From Lacticaseibacillus paracasei subsp. paracasei (GTDB taxonomy: Bacteria > Bacillota > Bacilli > Lactobacillales > Lactobacillaceae): a stretch of DNA of 64,000 nucleotides. The notes below the pieces were generated by a model that saw nothing but the letters and a program-made list of their open reading frames with translations, was not told the DNA's origin and ran no database searches. The position numbers and the translations under genes are program-made. Positions 47,030 through 55,609 of this stretch are shown here, one piece after another. Where the stretch lies: positions 1,860,001 to 1,924,000 of the forward strand of contig NZ_AP012541.1 in assembly GCF_000829035.1 (NCBI RefSeq), in the 5' to 3' direction. The number at the start of each line of letters is the position of its first letter. Position 1 is the stretch's first letter.

Positions 47030-47147
47030 AAACGCATTCACTGACCCAGAAACCTGCACATAAGGACCACAAGTGCAATGGGCAAAGCCCGGCCATCACA
47101 CTTGTGCCCACATATGCTCCGGTTTCTAAGCGGTCTGGCTCGCGCTC
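47030..47147 (-). repeat. Hairpin element copy B
   Basis: In the minus sense it reads GAGCGCGAGCCAG, CTTAGAAACCGGAGCATATG, an inner stem CACAAGTG/CACTTGTG, and CCTTATGTGCAGGTTTCTG. It starts inside the last codons of citX and ends before the ribosome site of oadA. Confidence 0.75.
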
Positions 47148-47674
47148 TCTTTTACGATTGTTTCCACCACTTGTTGTACCTCTGGCAAACCGTGCCGCCG
47201 TGATCGCGCACAGGCCTTGGCGTCGCCGCCGCAAACCAGACAGGCACGTGGTGGCAAGGCAAGGTCCGTGCGAGAAACTTGATACAGTTCCGCATCGCGT
47301 AACGTGACAACATCAAGATCCAGCAGGTCACAGAACCGTTGCTGATTTTCAAACGCGACCATGAGCCGCTTGAGTGACAAAGGTGACAGCGTGGTCAAAA
47401 AATAAGCTTCCGGTCCAGTTGGCAATAAGTCAATGTCCGAAGATCGAACGGCCTCGCCAAGTTGCTGTGCCAAGGTCTGCATGACCGCCGAAAAAACGAC
47501 TTCAATTCGAGTACCGGTTTTAACCGGTCCAGGAATGCGCAAAGTCACGTGCAAGAGCGTATTGGTTGGGGCAGCCACCAACAACGCTCGCTCTTTAACC
47601 ACGCGAGCATCTTTGGCGGCCAGCATTTGACCAAGATCAACTTGCGGACCATTTAAAATGGTTAATTTAAACAT
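47126..47674 (-). CDS. citX: Apo-citrate lyase transferase CitX
   Basis: The 182-residue enzyme attaches the phosphoribosyl-dephospho-CoA group to Ser of CitD. The typical end LPPRACLVCGGDAKACARSR is present. ATG 47674 overlaps citF by 8 bp; an extra upstream ATG at 47686 lacks support. The last seven residues (ESASQTA) and the stop codon come from hairpin element B, so the natural C-terminus was altered by the insertion. Confidence 0.9.
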   Translation of the reverse strand: MFKLTILNGPQVDLGQMLAAKDARVVKERALLVAAPTNTLLHVTLRIPGPVKTGTRIEVVFSAVMQTLAQQLGEAVRSSDIDLLPTGPEAYFLTTLSPLSLKRLMVAFENQQRFCDLLDLDVVTLRDAELYQVSRTDLALPPRACLVCGGDAKACARSRRHGLPEVQQVVETIVKESASQTA

Positions 47675-49199
47675 TGTGAACCACATCGATCAAGGTGCCA
47701 TCGCGATATTCGATCAAAGCGACCACTTTATCGCCATATTCGATGGCTTCCGGTGTACCAGTAATTTGATAGGCCATCTTTTTCAGATCTTCAATTGAAA
47801 ACAGCGGCACTTTCAGATTTTTAAACATTTCAATCAAATCAGTCCGTGCGGGATTAATAGCGACGCCGACTTCGGTCACGACAACGTCAACACTGGCACC
47901 CGGTGTCACAACAGTATTGACATTTTCAACAATCGTTGGGATTCGACCGCGAACCAGTGGCGCAATCACCATGCTCATTTTGCAGGCAGCACTTGTGTCA
48001 CTATGGCCACCGGAAGCGCCACGGATAATGCCGTCAGAACCCGTGATCACGTTAACGTTAAAGTTAGTATCAATTTCCAGTGCCGATAAAATCGCAATAT
48101 CTAACTGATTGATAACTGCACCTTTGCTTAACGGTGACGCGTACATATTAGCATCAATCTCGTAATGATCTGCGTTCTCGCCTAATGAAACCGCAGAGGG
48201 ATGGTCAAAGTCCTGCACATCGATAATCTTTTCGACAAGGCCTTCCTTCAACAATTCAACCATTGAATTGGTAATGCCACCCAAAGCAAAACTAGCTTTG
48301 ATGTCTTGATCCAACATCGCTTGCCGCAGAAAACGCGCAACAGCCAGCGAAGAGCCGCCAGTACCGGTCTGGAATGAGAACCCATTTTTGAAGTAGGCCG
48401 ATTTGGTAATGACCTCTGCCGCATACTCCGCAATTTTTAATTCCTTCGGGTTCTTCGTAAAACGGGTCGCACCTTTGGCGATCCCAGTTGGATCGCCAAT
48501 CGCATCAACTTGCACGACATAGTCAACGTCGGTTTGCGGAATGCTGATTGGCGTATTCGGATATGGCATTAAACTGTCAGTAATGGCAACAACTTGATCC
48601 GCATATTTCGCGTCAATCATGGCATAACCTAACGAGCCACAGGTCGCTTTACCTTTTGTGCCGTTAATATTGCCGTACTCATCACTGCTAGGGGCACCAA
48701 GAAAGGCAACATCAATATGAATATCGCCACGAGCAATGGCTCGGGCTCGGCCGCCATGTGAGCGAATCACAACTGGATTCTTCATGATGCCGCTTGAAAT
48801 TGCTGCCCCCACTTTGTCGCGCAAGCCGGAACTGGTGATGTTGGTCACCACACCGTTTTTGATGTGCTCAATCAATGGCTCATGTACATTGGCAATCGAA
48901 CTTGGCGCAATTGACAGGTTCTTGATCCCCATTTTGGCAATCTCAGCTAGGACCATGTTCATCACATAGTCCCCTTCACGAAAATGATGGTGAAAAGAAA
49001 TGGTCATGCCGTCCTTCAGTCCAGTTGCCACAATGGCATCGTGAATTGACGCCACGAGTTTGCTGTGATCCGGCTTAACCGGGTTGATGTGGCGGGCATG
49101 TTCATCATAAGGCTTAATGTTGGCAAACTCGCCGCCATAAACACCGTATTGATCCGCATATGGTTCTGGGATCTCACGGTTGAGTGTATTCTTGACCAT
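47667..49199 (-). CDS. citF: Citrate lyase alpha subunit
   Basis: The 510-residue subunit is the acetyl-ACP:citrate transferase of citrate lyase. It forms citryl-ACP from citrate. Conserved features are SFHHHFREGDYVMN and the glycine-rich GTGGSSLAVARFLR and VITGSDGIIRGASGGHSDT stretches. ATG overlaps the citE stop as TGATG, so translation is coupled. It works with CitE and CitD in the cytoplasm. Confidence 0.95.
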   Translation of the reverse strand: MVKNTLNREIPEPYADQYGVYGGEFANIKPYDEHARHINPVKPDHSKLVASIHDAIVATGLKDGMTISFHHHFREGDYVMNMVLAEIAKMGIKNLSIAPSSIANVHEPLIEHIKNGVVTNITSSGLRDKVGAAISSGIMKNPVVIRSHGGRARAIARGDIHIDVAFLGAPSSDEYGNINGTKGKATCGSLGYAMIDAKYADQVVAITDSLMPYPNTPISIPQTDVDYVVQVDAIGDPTGIAKGATRFTKNPKELKIAEYAAEVITKSAYFKNGFSFQTGTGGSSLAVARFLRQAMLDQDIKASFALGGITNSMVELLKEGLVEKIIDVQDFDHPSAVSLGENADHYEIDANMYASPLSKGAVINQLDIAILSALEIDTNFNVNVITGSDGIIRGASGGHSDTSAACKMSMVIAPLVRGRIPTIVENVNTVVTPGASVDVVVTEVGVAINPARTDLIEMFKNLKVPLFSIEDLKKMAYQITGTPEAIEYGDKVVALIEYRDGTLIDVVHNV

Positions 49200-50077
49200 C
49201 AGTCTACCTCCATTCCTGATGCCTTTGCGAGCGCGATGGTATACTGTGCCCGTTCGACAACTGGCTTATCAACCATCTGCCCGTTCACAGAAACAACCCC
49301 CGCGCCCTTAGCTTCGGCTTCTTTCAAGCCAGCAACAATCTCACGTGCTTTTTGAACTTCCGCCAAAGCAGGGGTAAAAACCCCATTAATGACTGGAATT
49401 TGCCGTGGATTGATGACGGACTTGCCATCAAAGCCAAGCTGTTTGATTAAGGCGGTTTCGTGGCGCAAACCTTCTTCGTTGTCCACTTGTGTATAGACCG
49501 TATCAATCGCCGCGATGCCAGCTTCTCGCGCAGCATGCAGGATATAGTTACGGGCAAAAGACAATTCAGCGCCATCCGTCGAGCGGTGGGTATGTTGACT
49601 CGTCAGATAATCTTCTGCACCCAACGCAATCCCAATCATACGTGATGAAGCTTGTGCGATTTCGCGAGCATTCAAAACCCCTTCAGCCGACTCAATTGCA
49701 GCCATCATGTGCGTGGTGCCATTTTGAATGCCGTACTTCTCTTCAACTGCTGTGATGACAGCATCAACATCAATAATGTCTTGAGCAGTTTCGGTCTTTG
49801 GCAGGCGCACCACATTAATGCCGCCAAGAACCATCGCTTCAATGTCTTGATCCCCGCCTGCATCTAACGCATTCACCCGCACAACTGTTTCCACGCTACT
49901 GTAATCAAAGGTCTTCAGGGCTGAATAAACCAGCATTCGCGCCGTGTCTTTTTCCTTCAAAGAAACAGCATCTTCAAGGTCAAACATGATCGCATCAGCA
50001 CCATAAATCGGAGCATCACGTAACATGCCCGGATTGGCACCAGGCACAAACATCATGGTTCTTCTTAATTTATCCAT
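49199..50077 (-). CDS. citE: Citrate lyase beta subunit
   Basis: The 292-residue citryl-ACP lyase cleaves citryl-ACP to oxaloacetate and acetyl-ACP. The HpcH/HpaI barrel is visible, with the metal-binding FDLEDAVSLKEKD and Arg in VVRVNALDAGG. GAGGAGATCAACG lies before the ATG, inside the end of citD. It overlaps citD by 13 bp and citF by one base. Confidence 0.96.
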   Translation of the reverse strand: MDKLRRTMMFVPGANPGMLRDAPIYGADAIMFDLEDAVSLKEKDTARMLVYSALKTFDYSSVETVVRVNALDAGGDQDIEAMVLGGINVVRLPKTETAQDIIDVDAVITAVEEKYGIQNGTTHMMAAIESAEGVLNAREIAQASSRMIGIALGAEDYLTSQHTHRSTDGAELSFARNYILHAAREAGIAAIDTVYTQVDNEEGLRHETALIKQLGFDGKSVINPRQIPVINGVFTPALAEVQKAREIVAGLKEAEAKGAGVVSVNGQMVDKPVVERAQYTIALAKASGMEVD

Positions 50078-50370
50078 GCGTTGATCTCCTCCCAGTCAAA
50101 CGTCTTATTGTCAGACGCACGATAAACAGCGGCGATCGTCCGCGCCTTGATGGTACAATCCAAGGCGCCTTTGTCATTCGCGTCAACGGCAACATTTTCG
50201 ATTCCTAACTTGGCCAAGGTGGCCTCAATGACTGATCGAATTTGATGACCAAACTGTTTTTCTACACTGCTTTGCAGTTGAATGGCGACCCCACTGGTAG
50301 CCGGTGACAAGGTGATTTGAATATCACTTGATTCCAGCGTACCAGCAGTCGCAGGATGCTTAATTTCCAT
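50065..50370 (-). CDS. citD: Citrate lyase acyl carrier protein
   Basis: The 101-residue acyl carrier has the attachment Ser at position 14 in AGTLESSDIQITLSP, which receives the 2'-(5''-phosphoribosyl)-3'-dephospho-CoA arm. The length is typical for CitD. It overlaps citC by 11 bp and citE by 13 bp. Confidence 0.95.
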   Translation of the reverse strand: MEIKHPATAGTLESSDIQITLSPATSGVAIQLQSSVEKQFGHQIRSVIEATLAKLGIENVAVDANDKGALDCTIKARTIAAVYRASDNKTFDWEEINAWIN

Positions 50371-51364
50371 GTGTCGATCGCTCCTTTATTTCTTGATAAA
50401 CTTCTGGATAAACTAATTGCTGCACGGTTTTCCAATCTTGTTGTGCCATTGCCGCGCGAACACGGGTAGCACTAACAACATCGCCGTCAATCATGAGCCG
50501 CGGCACGACGATCAGTTCAATCTCCGAACCAAATGTTGCCGCTAGTTCCCGATTGTAAATGGCCGTTACCGGCGACAGCGGTTCCTCGCCGACATAGCGA
50601 CGAGTAATCCCCAATACGGGTGCAAGTGCTTGTTTAAAAAGCGCAGCATCCAGCCGAGCTTGGACAGCAGCCACATCGGCATCTGCCCGTTCTTTGAGAA
50701 AATAACTCGGAAAAGTAGTATTTGAGACCATATAGTCATTGGTTGGCAACACCACGACGTTTGGCCAGCGAGCGGCAACTTTTCTAACTAGCGTCAACCG
50801 CTCATCAGCTGCGAACAAAGACCGTTCCGCTGACAGGACGAAAACATAAACAACTGGGTTGGCTTTGGCCGCCGTCTCAATCAGATAGGCATGGCCACGC
50901 GTGATCGGATTGGCATTCATGACAATCGCTGCCGCTGGTTTTTCTGGCCGCCGCTGCTTTTCTAACGAAGAAACATAATCGGTCAAGTTGGGATAACCGC
51001 GTTCAAGTAACACAACAGCATCGGTTGCTGCCAGTTGCTTGAAGCCCAATGACAGGAAAAATTTAACGGTGGTCGGTTTGGTATAGACAAAGCTGTGGGT
51101 CACACCATCATCGTCAAGCCGATCCAGTAATGCCTGAATTACCTGTGCCAACAAGTTTTCATGCTGGGTTGCCGGTGTAACTGCCACTTCCTTGATGATG
51201 TTACCGGAAAGCGAACCAGTTGCCAGTAACGTTTCTCCTTCAAAAATACCAACTGTATAGTCAACCTGACGATCCGCAGCTAACCCGGCAGTCGTCAGCA
51301 AGGCTTGCCATGCTGCTGCTTCTTGCGGATTCAATGCCAGCCAGATTCGTTTTAAAGTTGCCAT
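50360..51364 (-). CDS. citC: [Citrate (pro-3S)-lyase] ligase
   Basis: The 334-residue enzyme acetylates the citrate lyase prosthetic group with ATP and acetate to activate it. A GNAT-like N-terminal part (about residues 1-130) precedes a nucleotidyltransferase part with NANPITRGHAYLIE (HxGH-type motif). ATG 51364 follows the stop of the small subunit gene by one base; an upstream frame to 51394 is rejected. Confidence 0.94.
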   Translation of the reverse strand: MATLKRIWLALNPQEAAAWQALLTTAGLAADRQVDYTVGIFEGETLLATGSLSGNIIKEVAVTPATQHENLLAQVIQALLDRLDDDGVTHSFVYTKPTTVKFFLSLGFKQLAATDAVVLLERGYPNLTDYVSSLEKQRRPEKPAAAIVMNANPITRGHAYLIETAAKANPVVYVFVLSAERSLFAADERLTLVRKVAARWPNVVVLPTNDYMVSNTTFPSYFLKERADADVAAVQARLDAALFKQALAPVLGITRRYVGEEPLSPVTAIYNRELAATFGSEIELIVVPRLMIDGDVVSATRVRAAMAQQDWKTVQQLVYPEVYQEIKERSTHGN

Positions 51365-51365
51365 G

Positions 51366-51509
51366 TTACTTCGCCGCTTTTTTAGCTGGGGCAAATTTCA
51401 GTAATAACTTCGCCACGATATAAATAATGAATAAAACGATGAAGACGCCGCCCATACCGATCAGCATCAATTCACCCGCTTGTTCAACGGCAACTGGGTC
51501 AATTTTCAT
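51366..51509 (-). CDS. Small membrane subunit of oxaloacetate decarboxylase
   Basis: The 47-residue product begins MKIDPVAVEQAGELMLIGMG, has one transmembrane helix (about residues 15-36) and a basic C-terminus (FAPAKKAAK). In citrate clusters a gamma-like small membrane protein of this form holds the decarboxylase complex to the membrane. AGGGAGG precedes the ATG. It lies between hairpin element A and citC. The assignment to OadG is by position and topology, as sequence is too short for certainty. Confidence 0.65.
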   Translation of the reverse strand: MKIDPVAVEQAGELMLIGMGGVFIVLFIIYIVAKLLLKFAPAKKAAK

Positions 51510-51527
51510 GGAAGTACCTCCCTTTTT

Positions 51528-51682
51528 AACGTGCTCACCAGCGCAGTAACCTGCGTGGGTCTAAACGCGATCTCCAGCCCAGAAACCTGCACATAAGGAC
51601 CTCAAGCCAAACTGGCCAAGACCCAGCCAGTTTGGCTTGAGGCCACTTATGCTCCGGTTTCTAACCGGGCTGGCTCACGCTC
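51528..51682 (-). repeat. Hairpin element copy A with extra 3' end
   Basis: The full copy spans 51563-51682 in the minus sense. The inner stem CCTCAAGCCAAACTGGC pairs perfectly with GCCAGTTTGGCTTGAGG; outer arms are AGAAACC/GGTTTCT and CATAAG/CTTATG. A further part (51528-51557) repeats the element's 3' end. The element begins right after the oadB stop and its extra end abuts the AAAAAGGGAGG of the small subunit gene. Confidence 0.8.
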
Positions 51683-52807
51683 TTATGCGCCAAAGAATGA
51701 TAGTAACAGTCCGCCGGCAATGACGGAGCCGATTTGACCGGAAACATTAGCGCCAACGGCATACATCAAAACAAAGTTCTGTGGATCTTCATCGGTTGCC
51801 ATTTTTTGAATCACTCGGCTCGACATTGGGAAAGCGGAAATGCCGGCCGCCCCGATCATTGGGTTAATCTTATCTTTACGGAAAAGATTCAATAATTTGG
51901 CGAACAATACACCCCCGACAGAGTCCATGATGAAGGCGAATAATCCAAAAGCAATGATCATCAATGTTTGAATGTTCAAGAATTGATCAGCTTGTAATTT
52001 AACGGAAATCGTTAGCCCAAGCAGAATCGACACAATATTGACCAATTCGTTTTGCGCGGTGTTAGACAGCCGATCGAGCACCCCACATTCTCGCAGCAGG
52101 TTGCCAAACATCAGGAACCCAACTAACGGTAAGGAAATTGGGGCAATAAACCCGGCAATGATGGTGATAATGATTGGAAACAGAATTTTTGTCGTCTTTG
52201 AAACGCCTTCTGCCTTATAAGTCATCCGAATCCGGCGTTCATGTTTTGTGGTCACTGCCTTGATGGCCATTGGTTGGATGATTGGCACCAATGCCATATA
52301 CGAATACGCAGCGACTGTGATGGCCCCTAACAGATTTGGCGCAAGTTGGTTCGAAACGAAAATCGAAGTCGGGCCGTCTGCGGCACCGATGATGCCAATT
52401 GAAGCCGCTTCTTTGATATTGAAACCGAAGAAGACAGCAACAAAAACGGTGGCAAAGATCCCGAACTGTGCTGCTGCACCGAACAGTAGCATGAATGGGT
52501 TTTGTAATAACGGTCCAAAGTCGATCATGGCGCCGATCCCGATGAAAATTAGCAGTGGGAACAGTTCCGTATTGATACCGGCTTTGAATAAAACATCAAG
52601 CACCCCTTCTGCTTTGGTGCCGCCAACAACTTGGGTCAAGACGCCTGTTCCTGGAAAGTTGACCAGAATGGCGCCCAAGCCCATGGGAACTAAAAGGGTT
52701 GGTTCATATTCTTTTTTGATTCCCAGATACATCAGGAGCGCGCCGATCAGCATCATGGCGATTTGACCTAATGTGATCGTGGTGATTCCGTGAATGAGCG
52801 CTTCCAT
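51683..52807 (-). CDS. oadB: Oxaloacetate decarboxylase beta subunit
   Basis: The 374-residue integral membrane protein decarboxylates carboxybiotin and drives sodium export. It has about ten hydrophobic segments. The conserved GAADGPTSIFVSNQLAP loop, with its Asp, is the sodium path signature, and SVGGVLFAKLLNLF is in the C-terminal half. The length is typical. GGAGGGATGG lies before the ATG, 14 bp after oadD. Confidence 0.94.
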   Translation of the reverse strand: MEALIHGITTITLGQIAMMLIGALLMYLGIKKEYEPTLLVPMGLGAILVNFPGTGVLTQVVGGTKAEGVLDVLFKAGINTELFPLLIFIGIGAMIDFGPLLQNPFMLLFGAAAQFGIFATVFVAVFFGFNIKEAASIGIIGAADGPTSIFVSNQLAPNLLGAITVAAYSYMALVPIIQPMAIKAVTTKHERRIRMTYKAEGVSKTTKILFPIIITIIAGFIAPISLPLVGFLMFGNLLRECGVLDRLSNTAQNELVNIVSILLGLTISVKLQADQFLNIQTLMIIAFGLFAFIMDSVGGVLFAKLLNLFRKDKINPMIGAAGISAFPMSSRVIQKMATDEDPQNFVLMYAVGANVSGQIGSVIAGGLLLSFFGA

Positions 52808-52821
52808 GCCATCCCTCCTCC

Positions 52822-53223
52822 TTAAATAATGCTGATGAGATTGTCGCCGGAATTGACATTCTGGTTAAGTGTTGCAAACACCTGGCCGATGGTACCTGCC
52901 TTAGGAGCCACAATTTCGTTTTCCATCTTCATGGCTTCCAGAATCATCAGCGGCTGATTTTCCGTGACTGTATCACCGTCTTTAACCAAAATTTTGGTGA
53001 CCGTGCCTGGCATCGGTGCAGTGACAACTTCACCTTCCCCAGTCGGCGCAACCGGAGCTGCAGGTGCTGGCGCAGCTGGTGTGGCCGGTGTCGGCGTTGC
53101 CGCTGGCGTAGCTGGTGCGGCCGGCGCAGGCTGGGCGGCTGGCGCACCGCCAATTTCTTCCATTTCGACCAAATAGGTTTTCCCATCAATCGTGATCTTG
53201 AATTTCCTCAACATCTTCTTCAT
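52822..53223 (-). CDS. oadD: Biotin carboxyl carrier of oxaloacetate decarboxylase
   Basis: The 133-residue protein has an N-terminal beta strand, a Pro/Ala hinge (about residues 28-62) and a biotinyl domain with the biotin Lys in LEAMKMENEIV. It shuttles CO2 from OadA to OadB. The ATG at 53223 overlaps oadH as ATGA, and a second ATG three codons on is also possible. The alternating APATPAA linker is low-complexity. Confidence 0.92.
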   Translation of the reverse strand: MKKMLRKFKITIDGKTYLVEMEEIGGAPAAQPAPAAPATPAATPTPATPAAPAPAAPVAPTGEGEVVTAPMPGTVTKILVKDGDTVTENQPLMILEAMKMENEIVAPKAGTIGQVFATLNQNVNSGDNLISII

Positions 53224-53546
53224 TCCACCTTTTTCTTGATTGACTTGACCACATAATTGGCATGGCCATCACCAGCCGCAATGGCGCTGGCGATCAAGCC
53301 GACGCGTTTTGCTTCAGGATTTTCGACATACAGATGCTTCAGCACTAACTGCGCATCAGGAGCTGTATCGGCTGTGACTGCTGCGGCAATCAGACTGACG
53401 GTCAGTTCTGATGCCGGATCAACAGCTAAATAGTTTGGGACATCAATCCAATCATCATCAACCGGCGCGGCCGGTGCTGACATTTGGGGTGGCACTTGTT
53501 CTTTTGTAGACGGTGTTTGCTTTCGTCGCCGCAGCCAATTAAACAT
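53220..53546 (-). CDS. oadH: OadH-like accessory protein
   Basis: The 108-residue protein begins MFNWLRRRKQTPSTKEQVPP. It has a conserved C-terminal domain (ELTVSLIAAAVTADTAPDAQ) and ends in a Lys-rich tail. In Enterococcus clusters an oadH gene lies before oadD and oadB, the order seen here, and its role in assembly is unclear. GGAGGTGTCCAG precedes ATG 53546. Name by synteny. Confidence 0.75.
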   Translation of the reverse strand: MFNWLRRRKQTPSTKEQVPPQMSAPAAPVDDDWIDVPNYLAVDPASELTVSLIAAAVTADTAPDAQLVLKHLYVENPEAKRVGLIASAIAAGDGHANYVVKSIKKKVE

Positions 53547-53644
53547 CTGGACACCTCCTCGCAATATTTTCTTGTTGATAAGTTATATAGTACGGGGAAA
53601 AGCCAATCATGATTGGCTTTTCGGTGTATTTTTCAGTTAGGACG

Positions 53645-54994
53645 TTATTTTTGCGGCAGGTAGAATGGCACGTGACCGAATAACATCACCGTGACAACGA
53701 AGATAGCGAACACACCTAACGCATATTTACCAGCTTCGCGCTGCCATTTACCCATGTCCAAGCCGGTCAACCGGAGTAACAGATAGATGAAGGCAACTAA
53801 TGGTGACAGTAAGTGGAACGCCTGACCCATCAAGGAAGCCAGCGCCATCTGCATGTTGGTGAACCCATATGCTCGACCAGCTGTAGCCAGAACCGGCATC
53901 ACTCCGAAGTAGAAGCCGTCGTTACTCAGGAAGAAGGTCCCTGGTGCAGAGATCAAGGCAATGACAAGGCCCCAGAAGCCAGCCAATGAATCAGGAATAA
54001 TGGAAGTGAAACTCTTGGCCAGCGCTTCTGCCATCCCAGTACCTTGGAACAGACCCATGAAGACACCAGCAGCAAAAACAAGAATAACAACTTGGACAGC
54101 ATCGCCACCGTTAGCACCGATCCGCTTGCTTTGGTCGCCCAGTTTCGGATAGTTGACCATTAAAGCGATACAGGTTCCAACTAAGAACAACAACAATGGT
54201 GGCATTGCAATGGCTTTAATGAAGGAACTTGCAACCAACCAAGCAATCAAGACGATTGTCAAAATACCATTGAAAAGGAATAAGTTCGGGCGCCGAATTT
54301 CAGAAACTTCTGGGTCGACAACGGAAGTCATTTCATCGATTTCAGCATCCGTTAACTCTCGGACACCCAACCGTTTCCGTTCTGCTCGGCCCATGCGCGG
54401 TGCAACGTAGAAAACAACATACGCTAAGGCAAGAATCATACCTGGCAACAGATAGGTCAGAATATCAGCGTCAACTTTCAACACGGCCATTGCTCGGGCA
54501 GTTGGGCCGCCCCAAGGCAGTAAGTTCATGATGGTGTTCTGCAAAATAATCAAAACACCTAAGTTCATCATGTTCATGTTGAGCTTTTTATAGATTGGAA
54601 TAAATGCGGAACAGCAGATCAAAGTTGTCGTCGTACCGTCCCCGTTTAGTGACACGGCCATCGCAACAATCGCGGTTGCCATCAAGACTTTCATCGGATC
54701 GCCCTTCGCGATTTTGATCATCCGGGCAGTGATTGGATCAAACAAACCAGCGTCTAACATAATTGAGAAGTACAGAATTGCGAATAAGAGCATGATCCCC
54801 GTGTTGGCAGTTGTTGTGAGTCCCTTCAACACGAAATCGCCGATCGTACCTTTATTAGCCACCCCGGCCACCATCGCAATAATCGCAAACAGCAGGGGGA
54901 TCATAACCAAGGAAGTAAATGGTGAAAGTTTCTTAGTCATGATGACATACATAAAGACCACGATCATGGCGTAAGCAATGACGGTGAGTAACAT
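53645..54994 (-). CDS. citM: CitMHS-family citrate transporter
   Basis: The 449-residue protein has about 12 membrane segments of the citrate-Me2+:H+ symporter family. Conserved motifs are SLNGDGTTTTLICCSAF and NLLPWGGPTARAMAV, the substrate and ion loops. It imports citrate bound to a divalent metal and is the first gene of the operon that continues to oadA. AGAGGTTGGG precedes the ATG. The enterococcal homologue is called CitH. Confidence 0.88.
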   Translation of the reverse strand: MLLTVIAYAMIVVFMYVIMTKKLSPFTSLVMIPLLFAIIAMVAGVANKGTIGDFVLKGLTTTANTGIMLLFAILYFSIMLDAGLFDPITARMIKIAKGDPMKVLMATAIVAMAVSLNGDGTTTTLICCSAFIPIYKKLNMNMMNLGVLIILQNTIMNLLPWGGPTARAMAVLKVDADILTYLLPGMILALAYVVFYVAPRMGRAERKRLGVRELTDAEIDEMTSVVDPEVSEIRRPNLFLFNGILTIVLIAWLVASSFIKAIAMPPLLLFLVGTCIALMVNYPKLGDQSKRIGANGGDAVQVVILVFAAGVFMGLFQGTGMAEALAKSFTSIIPDSLAGFWGLVIALISAPGTFFLSNDGFYFGVMPVLATAGRAYGFTNMQMALASLMGQAFHLLSPLVAFIYLLLRLTGLDMGKWQREAGKYALGVFAIFVVTVMLFGHVPFYLPQK

Positions 54995-55137
54995 AGTCCC
55001 AACCTCTTTTCATAAGTTTTTGTCTCTACCGTCATAGTACGTGATTATCGTCACGAAATCGCCTCTTTAGCCCGTTTAGAACACTAAAAGAACAATCACT
55101 GATCTTTCGATAAGAAAAATGTCAGGGAAAAACGAAA
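54995..55137 (-). promoter_or_regulatory. Citrate operon leader with palindrome
   Basis: CGTGATTATCGTCACG at 55040-55055 is an inverted repeat with 5-bp arms, about 45-60 bp before citM. It could be a regulator site, for example CitO. No confident -35/-10 pair is identified. A TACTAT -10-like word lies just downstream of the palindrome. Confidence 0.45.
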
Positions 55138-55183
55138 ACGCCTCCATTGGCTTAAAATTAGCTTTTTAAGCCAATGGAGGCGT
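55138..55183 (-). terminator. Hairpin terminator
   Basis: ACGCCTCCATTGGCTTAAAA pairs with TTTTAAGCCAATGGAGGCGT, followed by TTTTCGTTTTT on the minus strand. It terminates the small gene at 55279-55536 and insulates the citrate operon. Confidence 0.85.
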
Positions 55184-55278
55184 CCATCAGTTATGAATCA
55201 TCTTTGGAAAAAGATAACGCTGGCGTAATGTTCATATATTCACATGCTACTAATACAGGTGCTTAATTCTGTATCAGT

Positions 55279-55536
55279 CTACCAGTCTTGGAAACGTTCT
55301 TCTTCGAGCTTTTTTAACAACTCTTGGTAATTTTTCCGCGATGGTGCATGGCTCAAGGTCGTCTGTTGCAGCTCATTAAATCGCTCTGCTAAGTAATATG
55401 CAGTCAGATAGAGCGTCAGTTTTCGCTTGACGATCGTCTCTGGATCTTTGTCGTCAGGCACTTGGTGCGATTCAACAACAAGGTTCGCGAACTGTTTCGG
55501 ATTTAACCGTAAGTCATCGGGTTCATCGGCTTTCAT
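55279..55536 (-). CDS. Small helical protein, unknown
   Basis: The 85-residue protein begins MKADEPDDLRLNPKQFANLV. It is charged and mainly helical (YYLAERFNELQQTTLSH) and ends ERFQDW. AAGGAGGTATCACG precedes the ATG. No signal or membrane segment is seen. No family is recognised. Confidence 0.7.
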   Translation of the reverse strand: MKADEPDDLRLNPKQFANLVVESHQVPDDKDPETIVKRKLTLYLTAYYLAERFNELQQTTLSHAPSRKNYQELLKKLEEERFQDW

Positions 55537-55609
55537 CGTGATACCTCCTTTTTAAGTATGCCTAATACTAACATAAAAAAACGACCGTAATCTGTCATTG
55601 AAAAACATT

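Noticed and set aside
47013-47234. N-terminal extension of OadA
   Set aside because: It would run through hairpin element B and part of citX, giving a non-homologous Arg-rich segment; ATG 47012 has a strong ribosome site.
52964-53176. Plus-strand Gly/Ala-rich frame opposite oadD
   Set aside because: It is the antisense reading of the Pro/Ala hinge of the biotin carrier and has no independent support.
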